Origin: Canna indica
Taxonomy: Eukaryota; Streptophyta; Magnoliopsida; Zingiberales; Cannaceae
Reading direction: 5' to 3'
Assembly: GCA_034359265.1 (NCBI GenBank)
Contig: CP136890.1
Location: 88,933,501-88,997,500, forward strand
DNA length: 64,000 nucleotides
The notes below the pieces were generated by a model. It was not told where the DNA came from. It ran no database searches and saw only the letters and a program-made list of their open reading frames with translations. Every line of letters begins with the position of its first letter. Positions within the stretch are counted from its first letter, which is position 1. Positions 10,759-24,600 of this stretch are shown piece after piece. The translations under genes were made by a program, and so were the position numbers.

Positions 10759-12670
10759 ATCTTTGTCGTGTTTTATAACATTTTTTATAAATAATGTCTC
10801 TTGATCCATGTATGGAAAGGGATTAAATATTATCTTCTTGAAATTTAATTCTTTCGTATTTATGTTTGGTTAATAATTTAATATATGATTTACTTTATTA
10901 AAATTTTATGGTGTTAAAAAATACTTTTAAAATAAAAAAATAACCTAGTGATGACTGATGAGTAAGTTAAAATTTTAACCATCTTTTAAATTTTAATAAT
11001 TTTATTATTTTCATATAATTTTTAAAATCAATATTTAGATTGATTTAACTCAAAAAAATGGCTCAATATTATGGAGTCAATCAAAATATTAGAACCGAAG
11101 TTGATTTCATGAGCTTTTATAATGGTGACAAAGGCATGAACTCAAAACTAATCGTTCAACCGGTCTGGTCATTTCGATTGATGCCCGATCGATCGATAAC
11201 TTGAGTGATAATTGATTTCTAATTTTTGCTAATTTTTTGACTTGGATTTTGTTTTGAATTTCAATTGAGGTTTGGCTTTGAATAAATACATAGAAATATG
11301 TATTTACAGACCTTAGAAGCTTTTGTACATCAAAATTTAAGCCTAAACCTAGCATTAAAAATCTTAGGCTGTGAATATTTTTTAATTATATATAATATAT
11401 ATATAAAGAATATTTTTATTTTTGATTCATTGGCTTGCTACTTTAGGAACAAATCCTCTTCGAAAAAGTCCTCCACATATGGTTATATAAGGACATCCTT
11501 TTCGGCGCAATATGTGGCAAGCACAAATCTTAAAGTTCTTTTCATTTTTTAAAAAAAAATATAAAGTATAAACCTGATTATATATTAGACGAATCTGATT
11601 ATAAACGTGATCACAAATTGACAGCTTTAAGATTGATGTTCGCTATGTGTCATGCTACGGCCGCTTTAATATTGATATTCACTATATGTAGCATATTGAT
11701 ATTCACTATATGTCATGTTACGAAGGTCTCCCTAAAATTACTTGTGGAAGATGTCTTTATAGAAGTATTATCCCAACTCTAGTGTTGAACCTCTCTATAG
11801 TCCTACACGCAAGAAAGGATGAGCCTAATGTGAGATCGACTTAACTCTCACCATAGAACAGCAATTTGCATCTCCAAATTTGTTTTTTTTTCAATCATTG
11901 CAAAATATTATTTTGTCTACTTAAAATTATAAATTTCAGCGAAAAAAAAAATTATATCAACCAAACAACACCAAAATATATATATAAAGCAAGTAATGGT
12001 TGAACGAACTGAGCCGAATTTCATTCAACCCATGCATGAGATTAACCAAGCCCAACGTTGCGTAAGGCACGCTGAGCCTAATTATTATTTTTTAATAAAA
12101 ATAAAAAATCATAATAAATTATCATAATATGATTCAAATTTTAGATCTTTAAACAACATACAACATACAACATACAACATGGGCACGCTGAGCCTAGTTG
12201 TTGCTATGCAGTCATCTGACCCTTTGATCTTTGTAGGATCCCATTATCAACAATTACACGTTTATTAATGTGCAAATAGTAGCTTCTTGAATGCAATAAA
12301 AGACAAGCCATAGATACACGCCACACTTCTGGAATAAAAAAAACTATATTCTTCCACGGAGACGCGGATGTAGAAACATTTCTAGAATATCATAATCATA
12401 TACCACACAACCAACTAAACCGTAGGAATGGAGTTATCTATGTGACAATTGACACTTCTGACAACATTTTAAACCAAAATTGCATTGTAAGACAGGCTAC
12501 ATGATTCACTCGAGCACTCAAGAAATTGAAAAAAACAAAACAAAACTCTACAGTTGCTCACCTCATATTCACAAGAAAACCAATGAGAAAACAATTAAAA
12601 AATGAAGATTAGTAAAAAAATGAAGAACATAAAACAACTAGTATGTACACATGTAGTTCAGAGATGAGGA
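10759..12670. other. Intergenic spacer between the LINE and the glucosyltransferase 3' end
   Basis: AT-rich, without a credible gene. A short unit like ATTGATATTCACTATATGT is repeated at about 11629-11718. A truncated SINE-like copy is at 12082-12165, next to three ACAACAT units. The last few hundred bases are presumably the 3' UTR and polyadenylation region of the minus-strand gene. Confidence 0.5.
12082..12165 (-). mobile_element. Short SINE-like repeat, family A copy 3 (degraded)
   Basis: Minus-strand order is TGTTTAAAGATCTAAAA, a decayed B-box (TTTGAATCATA), then TTTTTTATTTTTATT and an A-rich tail. This corresponds to the better copies at 2505 and 50808. The 5' part appears replaced by ACAACAT repeats. 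Confidence 0.4.
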
Positions 12671-15600
12671 CTATGGTTGAAATGGAAGACAACACCATTT
12701 CTCAAAAAGCTGAAACAACCACTGAATGGTATTTGGAGGTTCATCTGAAGAAGAATGCATTGGTAATTCAGGAGGCAAATGCTCATGGAATACTTTCATT
12801 GCAGCTGCAACACCATCTTCATTCTCTATTTTCTTTGCTAATTCCGTAGCACACAACTTAACCTCCATAAACAATAAGGAAAAAAAAGGGAAAATTGTTA
12901 CGAAGGCAAGGAGAAAAAGATATGCAGGGCTCAAAAAGCAAAAACATATATGCTATTAATTCTCGTTTTCCAGCAGATAATCTCAAACTCTGAAGGCCTA
13001 ATTAAACTAATGGCATTAATCTTCCCCAGTGTAGAACACCAAGAATGAAAATGCAGAATCCATGTCCATGTTGGTTTGTATATGAGCTTCAAATTTCCCA
13101 TTAGTCAGGAATGTAGCTAATCTAGTCTCAGAAAGTGAGGACCAGAAAAAAGTAAGATTCCCAACTTGATAGTAGTAATAGGTGCTTCTTGATTACACTG
13201 AATTGAAAGTCTTTCAATATCTAATCTAGCCTTTCACACTGACAGTGATAACTATCAACTTAAATGACAATAATGTTTATCAGGTAACATAAGTTGTGTG
13301 AAGACAAAAGAGGGTCCAAATTTTATAATAAAAACATAATAGCACATCATTTACGAATGGTTTGCATCAAACAATTAGTTACCTCCGGCTTGAGCATAAA
13401 TTGTATTGCATTTGAAAGGCGTTGAACATTGAGTTGTGATATGGGAATCGGGGCGGGTCCAATTCCTATTGCATGAATCCTCTCACCCCAGAAGAATTGA
13501 TCACCAAAGAAAGGTACAACTGCGGTTGGGCACTGCCATAAGGTTATAGTAGTTAAGCATAGCTAAAAACACCCACATACTGATTTCTAATAAGAACCTA
13601 TGTTCCAAAATCCAGTAAGAACTTAGGCAACTGCAACAAACAACCAACTTAAAGCAGGTAACATTAGTTGCCAGGTTATCTAGGGCTACAACTGTATCCA
13701 CCTCTTTACCTCCGCTTTTTTCCTTCTATTCTCTTTTTCTAAAATCTTTCTTTTCATTCTCACTTTTCTAGAAGGCTTTAGAGAGAACACAAAGGGAGAC
13801 CGTGAACAAACTCAATCCCAAACTGGGGACACATACAAATTTATGATGTCAGTATCAGAGGAAAGGACAAAAGTTCATCAGTGTATGCTAGTGTATGTAC
13901 ATGTATTGAATTAGAAAACAAAGGAAGATGTTTTAGGAGACAATTACCCCAGCTCTTAATCCAGCAGCTGTAGTTCCAGCTCCACCATGATGAACCTGAA
14001 TGTATATTTCTGATTAATTCAGCAAACACACTAGCTGCCTGCTTGTAGGTAGTTTTATTATACAAATAATTCTTTCATAGGCAAGTACATCCATTTAGAA
14101 TGTAAAAAATAAAAAATTTCAGGATACAACTAGTTATGTCATATTTGTTAATAGATGTTCATAAGCAGCTGTAAGAAGCAGGGCTCTAAATGATTGTTTC
14201 AAACATGACTACTGAAAAGTGACCACAAAATACAGGATTTTCCTATCAAATTTATGTGTATTAGCTTTTCGATACACAGTTCAAACATATCAATAAGGTA
14301 TGAAGATTATAATAATAACTAAAGAACAGCATAAAAAAACTACAAGTCAGATTTTCCACCACAATATAAGCTTAATTACTGGTAGTCAATTTTTCAAGAC
14401 ATATCAATTTAACATACTGCTCAACGCACAAATATTTAAACCATCTGAAAGAGAAAATGATTATGCATTTAATGCTCACCACTGCAGCACATTTAGGAAA
14501 CAACCAATCATGAGGGCAGTCCCCAAGAAGATACACATCCACAGACATTTCGGACACTGCACTTGTAAGATGTAGAACCAAAGTTATTTAATTAGAGTAC
14601 AATGGAACGGGACTAAATCATGTGACTATATTAAAAACGAGGATGGAAGAAATTTTGTTATAAATAATACTAATACGTGTATCCTCATAGATCACAAATG
14701 GAGGACGAAAAGCTAGGAAAATCTTCAATCATTGTAACAAAGTACAATTAAAAGATGTCTAGTCATCTACTAACAAGGTTAATTGAATATTTCAAAATTT
14801 GCAATACAATGTCTTTCAAGTTACTTAACTAAGTCTTCAATGAGTTTAGATTTAGCTGCCTTTGGAGTTTGCAATAATATGAAACAGATTATTATGGTCA
14901 TTTATCATGCTATGCAATCGAGTGAATTGTGGAATATTCTAGTGACATTTTAATATGTGTAGACATCATAAACAAATGATATACATACAATTTCCAAGAT
15001 CCCCCCATCCACGGCTAATGATCCCCCGCTGTCCTGTCTCTTTCAGTGCCTCCAAAATGATAGATGTTGTCTTCTTTGCATCTTCAAGAGGCTTGACAGA
15101 AGAAATTGAACCCACAGCAATAGACAAGATACATATTACATGCAAATAATTCGCATCAAACTTCATATATGAGCAAGAGCAGTTTTTTATTTATGAATTA
15201 CAAATGCATACAAACACATGCCAAGAGGATGACAAGGGCATAATAATCTTGCAAATAGAAGAACGACAATAAGTTTGTGATGGGCATTGTATTGTTCACA
15301 TTGAACCTTGTCATATATGCTTAAGTTTATTTTCAAGATGGACCATACACTAACACATATCGGAAAGAAAAAACATGCAGACATACCAGTCTATATAACA
15401 GAATTAAGTTAAAGTGTAAGAATTTGACATTGCACAGAGCTTGATCATATAGGGTTGTATGCATTACTTATTCCTGCTATATATAGTCATTCAAGCATCA
15501 TTCGTGCATTAAAAATATTGATCTCTAATCTCTTCCATTTTTTGCATCACTTGCTTAAATTCTCTACAGGGATAGTTGGATAGATATAAGTATAACCATG

Positions 15601-18600
15601 TCCAAGGTTTGTCATCTACAATGTTTTATGGTAATAGAAGTCAACTAAAGTGCCCTTGAAATTGTCTTGGCAATGTAGGGCATATTACATGTTTGCCATC
15701 AAAATATTTATATAACAGAGTTGAAGGACTAACAACTAAACTAACATAATCAGAATTCCAAAATTAAGATTGAAGATTGATTCCTCGAAATAGTAGGGTA
15801 TTGGAATAATACATAACATAATACTACCAGAGCAAGGAAAGGTGACAAGCTAAAGCCAATATAAGAAAAATTGAATGCATTCAAGTGCATCACTTCATTT
15901 GTGTGACTTATGAGGATGCAATGGTAACTGGAAGATATCACAACTCTGCATGTACTCCATTTTGTGACATAATTAGTTGACAAATTTTGAGATGCCATCT
16001 ACAGAAGTGAAGCAAATTATCCTATTCTCAAACTATATGGCTCATGTTTATGCAGTGAGACTTAATTTAAAGGAAAGGAATATGGTCAACCTCAAAGTTA
16101 TCAGAATTAAACTATTCTGCATTGAGATACAATTTATATTTAACATGCCTAAGTTTCAGTGCATCAGGTACAATTTATATTTAGCACACCTAAGTTTCTG
16201 TAAGCATTATTACATTAAAGAAATGAGCTAAGTTTCAGACACCATAAAGGCATAAACATAAAGAATTGTCTACCAAGTAATATGCTTTACTTTTATCAAT
16301 GTGCATGCATTGATTAGTAAAGCAGATATTTTCTAAAGCTTAATTTAAGCTTCATAAGAACCAAAGGAGAAAGTCCTTGTTTTAAATTGCAACAAACACA
16401 AATTCAGAAAAAAGAGAATTGTATTTAGCCACTTGATGTTCAATGATAGAAACCAATGACATAATCCAGATTGTCATGTAGCAAGAGCAACAAAAATGCA
16501 TAGTAGCATATTATTGTACTATTATTAAATATTTTTACAAACCTGCTTCTTATAAATGACCAAAGTGTTTCATGGTTTTGTCTGGTAACATTAAGATAAA
16601 GATCACAAGAATGCCAATAAAGACAGTCCAATCAAGAATGAGCTTATTGGGAACTATGCATACCACACTTCCGAATCCTATGTATATAGGACTTGGTCCG
16701 TTCTGAAGCCATTGCATGAACTCCTTTTCTGGCTGATATTTTGTCGCAAGGTTCAGAAAACAAAAACCAACTACATCAACCAGTGGACCCCAATCTGCCA
16801 GAGGTAGTAAGACTTTAGTCTTACCATATAAACTATGCATTTGCTTCGCATTTAACATGTAAAAAAGTTTGGAACTGAGAGGACCCACCAGAAGAGGATG
16901 ACAACAAAGGAATTGTAACAGAAATGTGAAGTTCAGTTTTTTTAAAAAAAATTGAACCTAAATTATACATTGGTAGTAGAGTAGACATTATGGAGACTCA
17001 ATTTTGTAATAATACTACAATATACCATGACTGAATATGGCTTCACCTATTAGATGATTGAAATACACTCCAGCACTTCACAGTAGCATATAAATGTTAC
17101 AACTGCAATGTCTTCTAATTCCTTTTCAAGCATTAGTATTGATAGAGAATCAATGCATGGACTAATCGCAGTTGGAACAAGATTTTCTGTTTTAATAGAT
17201 TCAGCAAGGATATATCACTAATAGTTTTTCTTTTCATATCTTTGACCAGGCTTAGTACATATAGTAAAGGTTTAATTACTAAATATGGCTCAAACTTTCA
17301 AATGTATCAAATTATAGCATAACTTTTTCATTGGCATCAATTACATGCCAACTGTTAACCCATTCTTAATACTTGATTGAGTTGACATTCCCACATGGCT
17401 GTTTTTTATCCAGATGGACTGTACTTATCATTTAAAAAATTCTATGGGACCTGTGGCAGTGCCATGTCAGCTGGTACCCACCCTTCATTAAGTTAAAAAA
17501 ACAAAGGGGTTGACATGGCAATTTCGAAATCAACCCCTTTGTTTTTTTAAGTTATGAAGGGTGGCTCCCAATTGATGTGGCATTGCCATGTGTCACAAAA
17601 AATTATTTAATTGTAATTTGATGAAATGTACAGAATGTGCGATCACCAACTCATCGGAGTAACAGTATATCAATAGAGGGTTAACAGTTGGCCATAATTG
17701 ATACAAATTGAAAAGTTGGGCTATAATTTGATACATTTGAAAGTTTAGGCCGTATATGTTATAACTTCAAAAGTTAGGGTCATATTTAGTAATTAATATA
17801 TGCAGCAAGATAATAGAAGTGAGATCATAAAAAAAAGTAAATTACTGCTACAAAAATAATACATTATTCATTAAGGTATAAACAAAACCTTCTATTGTAA
17901 TAATTCATCGTAGCCACAGGCATGGTTTAAAATATCGGTACCGGTACCGATTTCGGTCGATGACCGGTACCGGTATATACAGGTACCGTACCGACACATG
18001 GTACGGTCCGATATGAAAAAGCATACCGGTCCGTTTTTTTTTGTCATACCGGGCGGTATTTATGATATACCGCCCGGTATGGGCGGTATTGTGTCCCGGT
18101 AGATGAACAGTATCCCCAACAGCTTTTTTTTTTTGCTAAAAACAACTCCAATAACACATCATTGATCAAGAAATACTTAAATTTAATATTCAAATGTCAA
18201 ATACATGAATACAATGTTTAAAGAGCCGTTGGGTATTGTTTGATATTGTATTAGGTTTTTTCATAGATACAAGAGAATCATTACATTGGAGTTTATATAG
18301 GGCGACACAGGCCCACAGCCCAAAGGGCCCAAAAAATCTCAACATAAGACTCCGTCCCCACACCCCTAGCAGGGGGCGCTGCCCCCTTGACCCCCGCCCG
18401 CTAACCGGCTAGCGGGACCGCCGAAAACTCTGCGTAGCGCAACATAAGACGATTAGGGCAAATCAGGTGTTACACATCCCAACATAAGGTGTTGCGCTAT
18501 GCAAAGTTTTCGACGGTCCCGCTAGCCGGTTAGCGGGCGGGGGTCAAGGGGGCAGCGCCCCTGCCAGGGGTGTGGGGGCGGAGTCTTATGTTGAGATTTT

Positions 18601-21600
18601 TTGGGCCCTTTGAGCTGTGGGCCTGTGTCGCCCTATATAAACTCCAATGTAATGATTCTCTTGTATCTATGAAAAACCCTAATACAGTATCAAACAATAC
18701 CCAACGGCTCTTTAAACATTGTATTCATGTATTTGACATTTGAATCTTAAATTTAAGTATTTCTTGATCAATGATATGTTATTGAAGTTATTTTTAGCAC
18801 GAAAAGAAAAGTTGTTTGGGAATACTGTTCATCATACTGGGCGGTATACCACCCGGTATGCACACAATACCGCCCATACCGGGCAGTATATCATAAATAC
18901 CGCCCGGTATTTCTCCCATACCGGGTATCTCGTATACCGGAAAGCCAAAATACCAGTAAATACCGGGCATACCGCCCGGTACGGTACGAATTTTAAAACT
19001 ATGGCCACAGGTTAGCCCACACTGAAACCATCTACTTTCAAATCTTTGACCAGATTCCCAAAGAATACAGTATCATACACTATAGTTGTACAACAAGCAA
19101 CAGAGGTAATGTTATAACGGAAAAAAAAAAAAAAGGACTTTGGTTGCAAATATTTTTCTTGGAGGGGCTTTTTCACAAAATGCCTAATAGCCTATCTTAA
19201 GCCCTAATCCCCTCCCTAACCTCTCATTTATCGTTGCAGTGGCTGAGGGATTGGAGATGAGAGACGACACGCTGTGGTGAGGGGATCGAAAGAGAAATCG
19301 GAAGATTGGAGAGCGATCTCATGTAGGAGTCTCACCCTCTCTCTGTTGTTACCATTCGTTTTCCGTTTCTTCGTTCATCGGCGGCACAAGGCAAGGATTG
19401 AGGGATTGAAGGAGGAAAGAACCAGAGGTGGGCCGGAGGGGGATCACGATCACAACAGTCGTGCCGCCAGACCCAACGATTGCTGCGGGGGAGGCCATCG
19501 CGGCCTCCCGATCATGGTTTAAAATATCAGTACCGGTACCGATCTCGATCGGTGACCGATACCAGAATGTACTGGTACCGTACCGACACACGGTACGGGC
19601 CGGTACGAAAAGGGCATACCGGCAAGTGAAAAAAAAATAATAATTTGTTTTTGTTGTTAAAAATAACTCCAATAACACATAATTGAGAAAATAGAGATTA
19701 GAGAGAGTTTGAGAAAGATTTAGAGAGATTTGAGAGTTTGGGATATGAGAGGGGAGTGAGGGGGTGAAATAAGGTGTTTGGGGTCTTTATATAGACACCA
19801 AACAGCCTTAAATCCGGCCCCAAACGGCTGTCGGGTACTATAGCAACAGCTCATAAAAGAGCCGTTGCGTCATTCCAAGCGGTATTGCCCGATATGACAT
19901 CAAATACCACCCGTCCGATAAATACCGCCCATACCGGGCGGTATTAACCGAGATACCCGGTATCGCTCTATACATGGTATCTCGTATACCAGTTTAAATA
20001 CCGACCGTACCTGGTGGTACGGTACGATATTTTAGACCATGCTCCCGGCTTTGAGCCTGCGTCCCGCTGGCGCCGGAGGCTACCGAAGGGGGCGCCAGGT
20101 CCGCGGCCTGGGGGGCCGCCCAGCACCAACCCTAGGAAGAGAGGGGAGGGCGGGCACAGGGCTCAAGCACGGAGGTGAAGGATACGAAAGCTTTTGGATT
20201 TTATATATTAATTAATAATTAGGAGAGTTGTATCGTAAAAAATAGCATGCTGTGCATAGTTTACGTTACTATTTGTTACACAGGCTTTTTAGACTTGAAA
20301 TTGAATTGTTTAGGGATTTAGAGACATCAGTTGAAGTTGAGGTTGAGGTGAACATCAAAGTTGTAGGTTTTCGCGTTCCGAACGCGATGGTAGTGTTAGA
20401 TTTTTGATCTGGGGTCGTTTGGTAGGTCTTTTGTATTCTTCAGTATTATTCAACAATTAAAAATTATTAATTCAATTTGATAAATAGTTAAATAATGTGA
20501 AATAATAGTGTATCAGAGTAAATGGTGATTTAGATATAGGTAGTTGTGTTGGGTTTGTGTTGTGATTCTTGTTGTGGCCGATGAACGTTGAATGGGTAAA
20601 ATGACGATTTTACCCCATGCCTCTACTTGTTCGTTTTGCTTCTGAAAATTGTTGATCTCTTGTTGCATAATTTTATTGGACATGTTATGTTGATAATTGC
20701 ATATGTTAAATTAGTTGTCGTTTATTAATGTCCATTTGATCATGATAATTGTGCACATTGTAGTATTAGTATTGTTATAACTTACTTGTTGCTGTCATGA
20801 TTTATCCTAGCTGCATATGTATTCGGTCGTTATTTTGTTGCATCACTTATTGTTGTTATCATCGTAGACTAGTTGTAGCTTTTTCATATGGTAAGGTTGA
20901 GTTGACATGTTGCATATGTTGATTTATTATCGGGCAAAAGCCCCTGGACATTTATATTGTTGGCCCAATGTGTATGGTGATCACGATATTTTTCACACAG
21001 TGTGCTAGTGTGCGGCGTCAAGGTGTGAGACGCCAACGGGCTATCCTTTGGATAGTCGCACCTCTTGCTTGAGCGGGCTCGAGGTGCGGGAGTGCAGGGG
21101 AAACCCACCTGTCCATTTGTCCACTACGCATTAGGTGATAGGTGAAAATGCATATTTTGTTAACATGCTGTATTTCATTGGAGAGTTGTATATTGTTGCA
21201 TTCGATGGTAGCATCCATCATGTTTATCTATCTTTATTGTTGACATACTCATAATCCTACTGAGCTTTCCGCCGACGTTGTTTGTTGTTGCCTTGGAGTT
21301 GGATAGCTAGAGTCCTTGAGGAAACGTCGTCCGCTGCGTAGTCATCTTCTTTTGTTGTCCATAGATAGGTTGTTGAACTTTTGCTTTGAGAACTCTGAGT
21401 ACTCTCTCTCTCTCTCTCTTGTTCGAGTTAACTCTCTGTTAGTTCTCAATTGTTCGAGTTCTGTTGAAATAGTTACTAGAATCCCGGTATATCTTGTTGT
21501 TTGGTTGTTTGTTACACCTCTCCTAGGGGATGTCCTTTATCTAAGGATAAACCTAGGCAGGGCATAACAGGTAAGAACATAAATAATTAAGAGAAATGGC

Positions 21601-24600
21601 TGATGTTGTCAGAAAGCCTAGCCCAAAATCTACTTTTTTGCTACAATTTGATTCATTACCATAGACCTCTCATGCACTGAAAGTTTCCATATGTATGTTA
21701 CTGTAGCATGAGAAACTGGTAGTGTTGACTGTTGAACCCAAATCAAAAGTTTCAATGTCTTACATTTTGCAATTAATGCACCAACTCTAAATCAAATGCA
21801 TTCATGATAGGACAGAAGGTCTCCACATTCTTTAGCAAATATAAAGTTCTACTTGGCACATTTAACTCCCAATTTCCTCTAATAATAGGTATCTCTTTAA
21901 CAAGGAACCATAATATTGTAACAAATCATACATCAATGAGCCTTCGCAGCAGATCTTTCACTATGTCCAATAATATGGTATACACATGAGATGTTACCTG
22001 TCTATGTGAGGTAGTTAATCCAACAACTGAACAAAAATGAGTGAAGAAGTTGTTCTCGAGATAAGTCATGTTCGAATACTGACAAGATATATTAATTCCC
22101 ACCTATAATTGGGTGTTGCTATAAAGGATAAACTTTAATTTAAAAATGTCATGCATGTTTCATGCAGACGAAAAATGTCAAACTGGACAACAAAGACAAT
22201 ACAATTTTAGCCTATTAAATATAAGTTATAAAAAAGGAAATAAGCGAGTATGATACAATTAATTAATATTGCTCAACTTGCAACACAAAAGGCCAACATA
22301 CCATTTGGCTTTGGTACAAGGTGAGGACTCCACATGTATCCTGTTGGCAAATGTGATATAGATCCATGGTATGTGCTGAAGTACGCAATTGGAGGCAATT
22401 TCAACTTCCTTTTTCTGAATTCATTAACATATCCCCTTATACCCCACCAGACTAACAAGTCCATTATAAGGTATGATAGCTGAACAAAAGAAGATAAAGT
22501 TTATTGAATGAATAAAATAGACTAAAATATCATAGTGAAAAAAGAAGCATACTCTGTTCACTGCACTCTGAGGCACACGTGCAAAAGGATGCGGAAATTC
22601 ATTAGTTGGCCTGCCTAGGAAATAGAGGGGTAAGAGCATAAATCATCCTCTACAACCAAGTCATAAAAGTAAGCTTTATCATATAAAGACAGATGATTAG
22701 AGATTGCAACCTCAGAAACTAGACAAATACCCTACGTCTTCCTTGTGTATTCTTCAGACTAAACTAATTAGGTTTCCTTTTCAGGAAAGTTTATCTGAGA
22801 GCTCATGCATCAACCATTTTTTCAGAAAGCATATTCAGGTACATTTTACATTGATGGAAAAATCCCATAGGTCAAGCATCAGATATCAGGAAGTTCACAT
22901 ATTGCAGATTATTTCAGCATTTTAATTCTGCAGCATAACTTAAATAGGAAATAGAAGACTCAGAACTAAGAAGTGAATTCAAGGAGGTCTAGACATTTTA
23001 AAAATTTGGTAATACCGTAATAGAACCTTTATGGTGCAGGTGCCCATGTAGCCAATTCTAGCTATTCAGGACAAAGAATTGCTTTGCTTGTCTTTGTTAT
23101 TTATGATGGATGCTATCAACTTAAGGTTAGGATCTAAAAGTCCTTTTTTCATACTATCTCCGAGAGGAAGAAAACAAAACAAAACTGCTAATTCTACCAC
23201 GATACTTTAAAAAATAATAATATTGTGATTATAATAATATTACAGTACTAAATTTGTGCAAGTGCAGTTCCAATAAAATCTAAAACCATATTTTATAGTT
23301 CAAGTATAAAAGAAAAAAAAAAGCAGATTTTTAAACCATTAGTATCTGAAGAATTACCCACACAAACAAAAATAAGACAACTTGTCTTTGTTATTTATGA
23401 TGGATGTTATCAATTCAAAGGTGAGGATCTAAAAGTCCATTCTTCATACTATCTCTAAGAGGAAGAAAACAAAACAAAACTGCTAATTCCACCAAAATAC
23501 TTATAAAAATAATAATATTGCGATTATAATATTACAATACTAAATTTGTGCAAGTGCAGTTCCAATAAAATCCAAAACCATATTTTATAGTTCAAATATA
23601 AAAGAAAAAAGTTGCAGATTTTTAAACCATTAATATCTGAAGAATTGCCCACAAAAAATAAATATAAGACAACTTGCGCTTTGTAAGAAGATGCAGTGAT
23701 TACAGATCAGCACAAGTTGGTGAAAAATTACTAGAGTTAAATATGAGTTATCCTATGGTGCAAGTTTTACACTGAGGGAAAATCTAACTTATATGCACCG
23801 GAAATAAATCAAATATTACTAGAGCTTACAACTAAAAATGGACGGAATATAAAAAGGTTGGTGAAAAATTAGTAGATATGACTTACGTCCATGGCATTGT
23901 AAAGAAGATGTGTAAAGGCACACCAAGAGCTTCAGCTACATGTAAATGTCCTGTTGGCATAAGTTGTATCAGTACTAAAACAAAAGCAACTATCTAAATC
24001 CTTGTTTTCACTGAGGTTTTATGTTCCTCAGCAAATTTAAATTTGATGCCTTCTTATGTAAAAAGTCAATAACCTCAAATCATCACTGCTCATGCATGAT
24101 TAGAATATTCCAGTGCCAACCTTAATATGTTGAGTGGTAGGACAATCGTCAATTGGTTCACAGAAATTGACAAACAAACAAAATATGACATAAGAAAATT
24201 TAAATTGGGAACTGACAAACTAAAATATCTTCTTCAAGTGTCACATACAAGCACTCAACAAATCTTTTAATAGGCAAATACTCGGACACAAGAAAATGGT
24301 ATTGTCATTAGACTACTACAACAACAACAACTAAGCCTTAATCCCATGCTAAATGGGATTGGTTATATTGATTCTTTGTCCCCAAATCCCTCTATCCAAG
24401 GCTAGATCCGCCTCAATATTTAGTAATTGTAGATCCTTAGATACTATTTCTCTCCACGTTATCCTAGGTCTACCTTTACTCTTCTTTCTACCTTCTACCA
24501 CTAAACTATAACATTTTCGAACAGGGACACACGGGTCTCGTTGCACATATCCAAACCATCTTAAACGACATTCTCTGTGTCTCTAATATGTGTTACATGA

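Noticed and set aside
18360..18580. CpG-island promoter of a host gene
   Set aside because: The GC-rich blocks are the mirrored arms of the palindromic hAT-like element and have no downstream gene.
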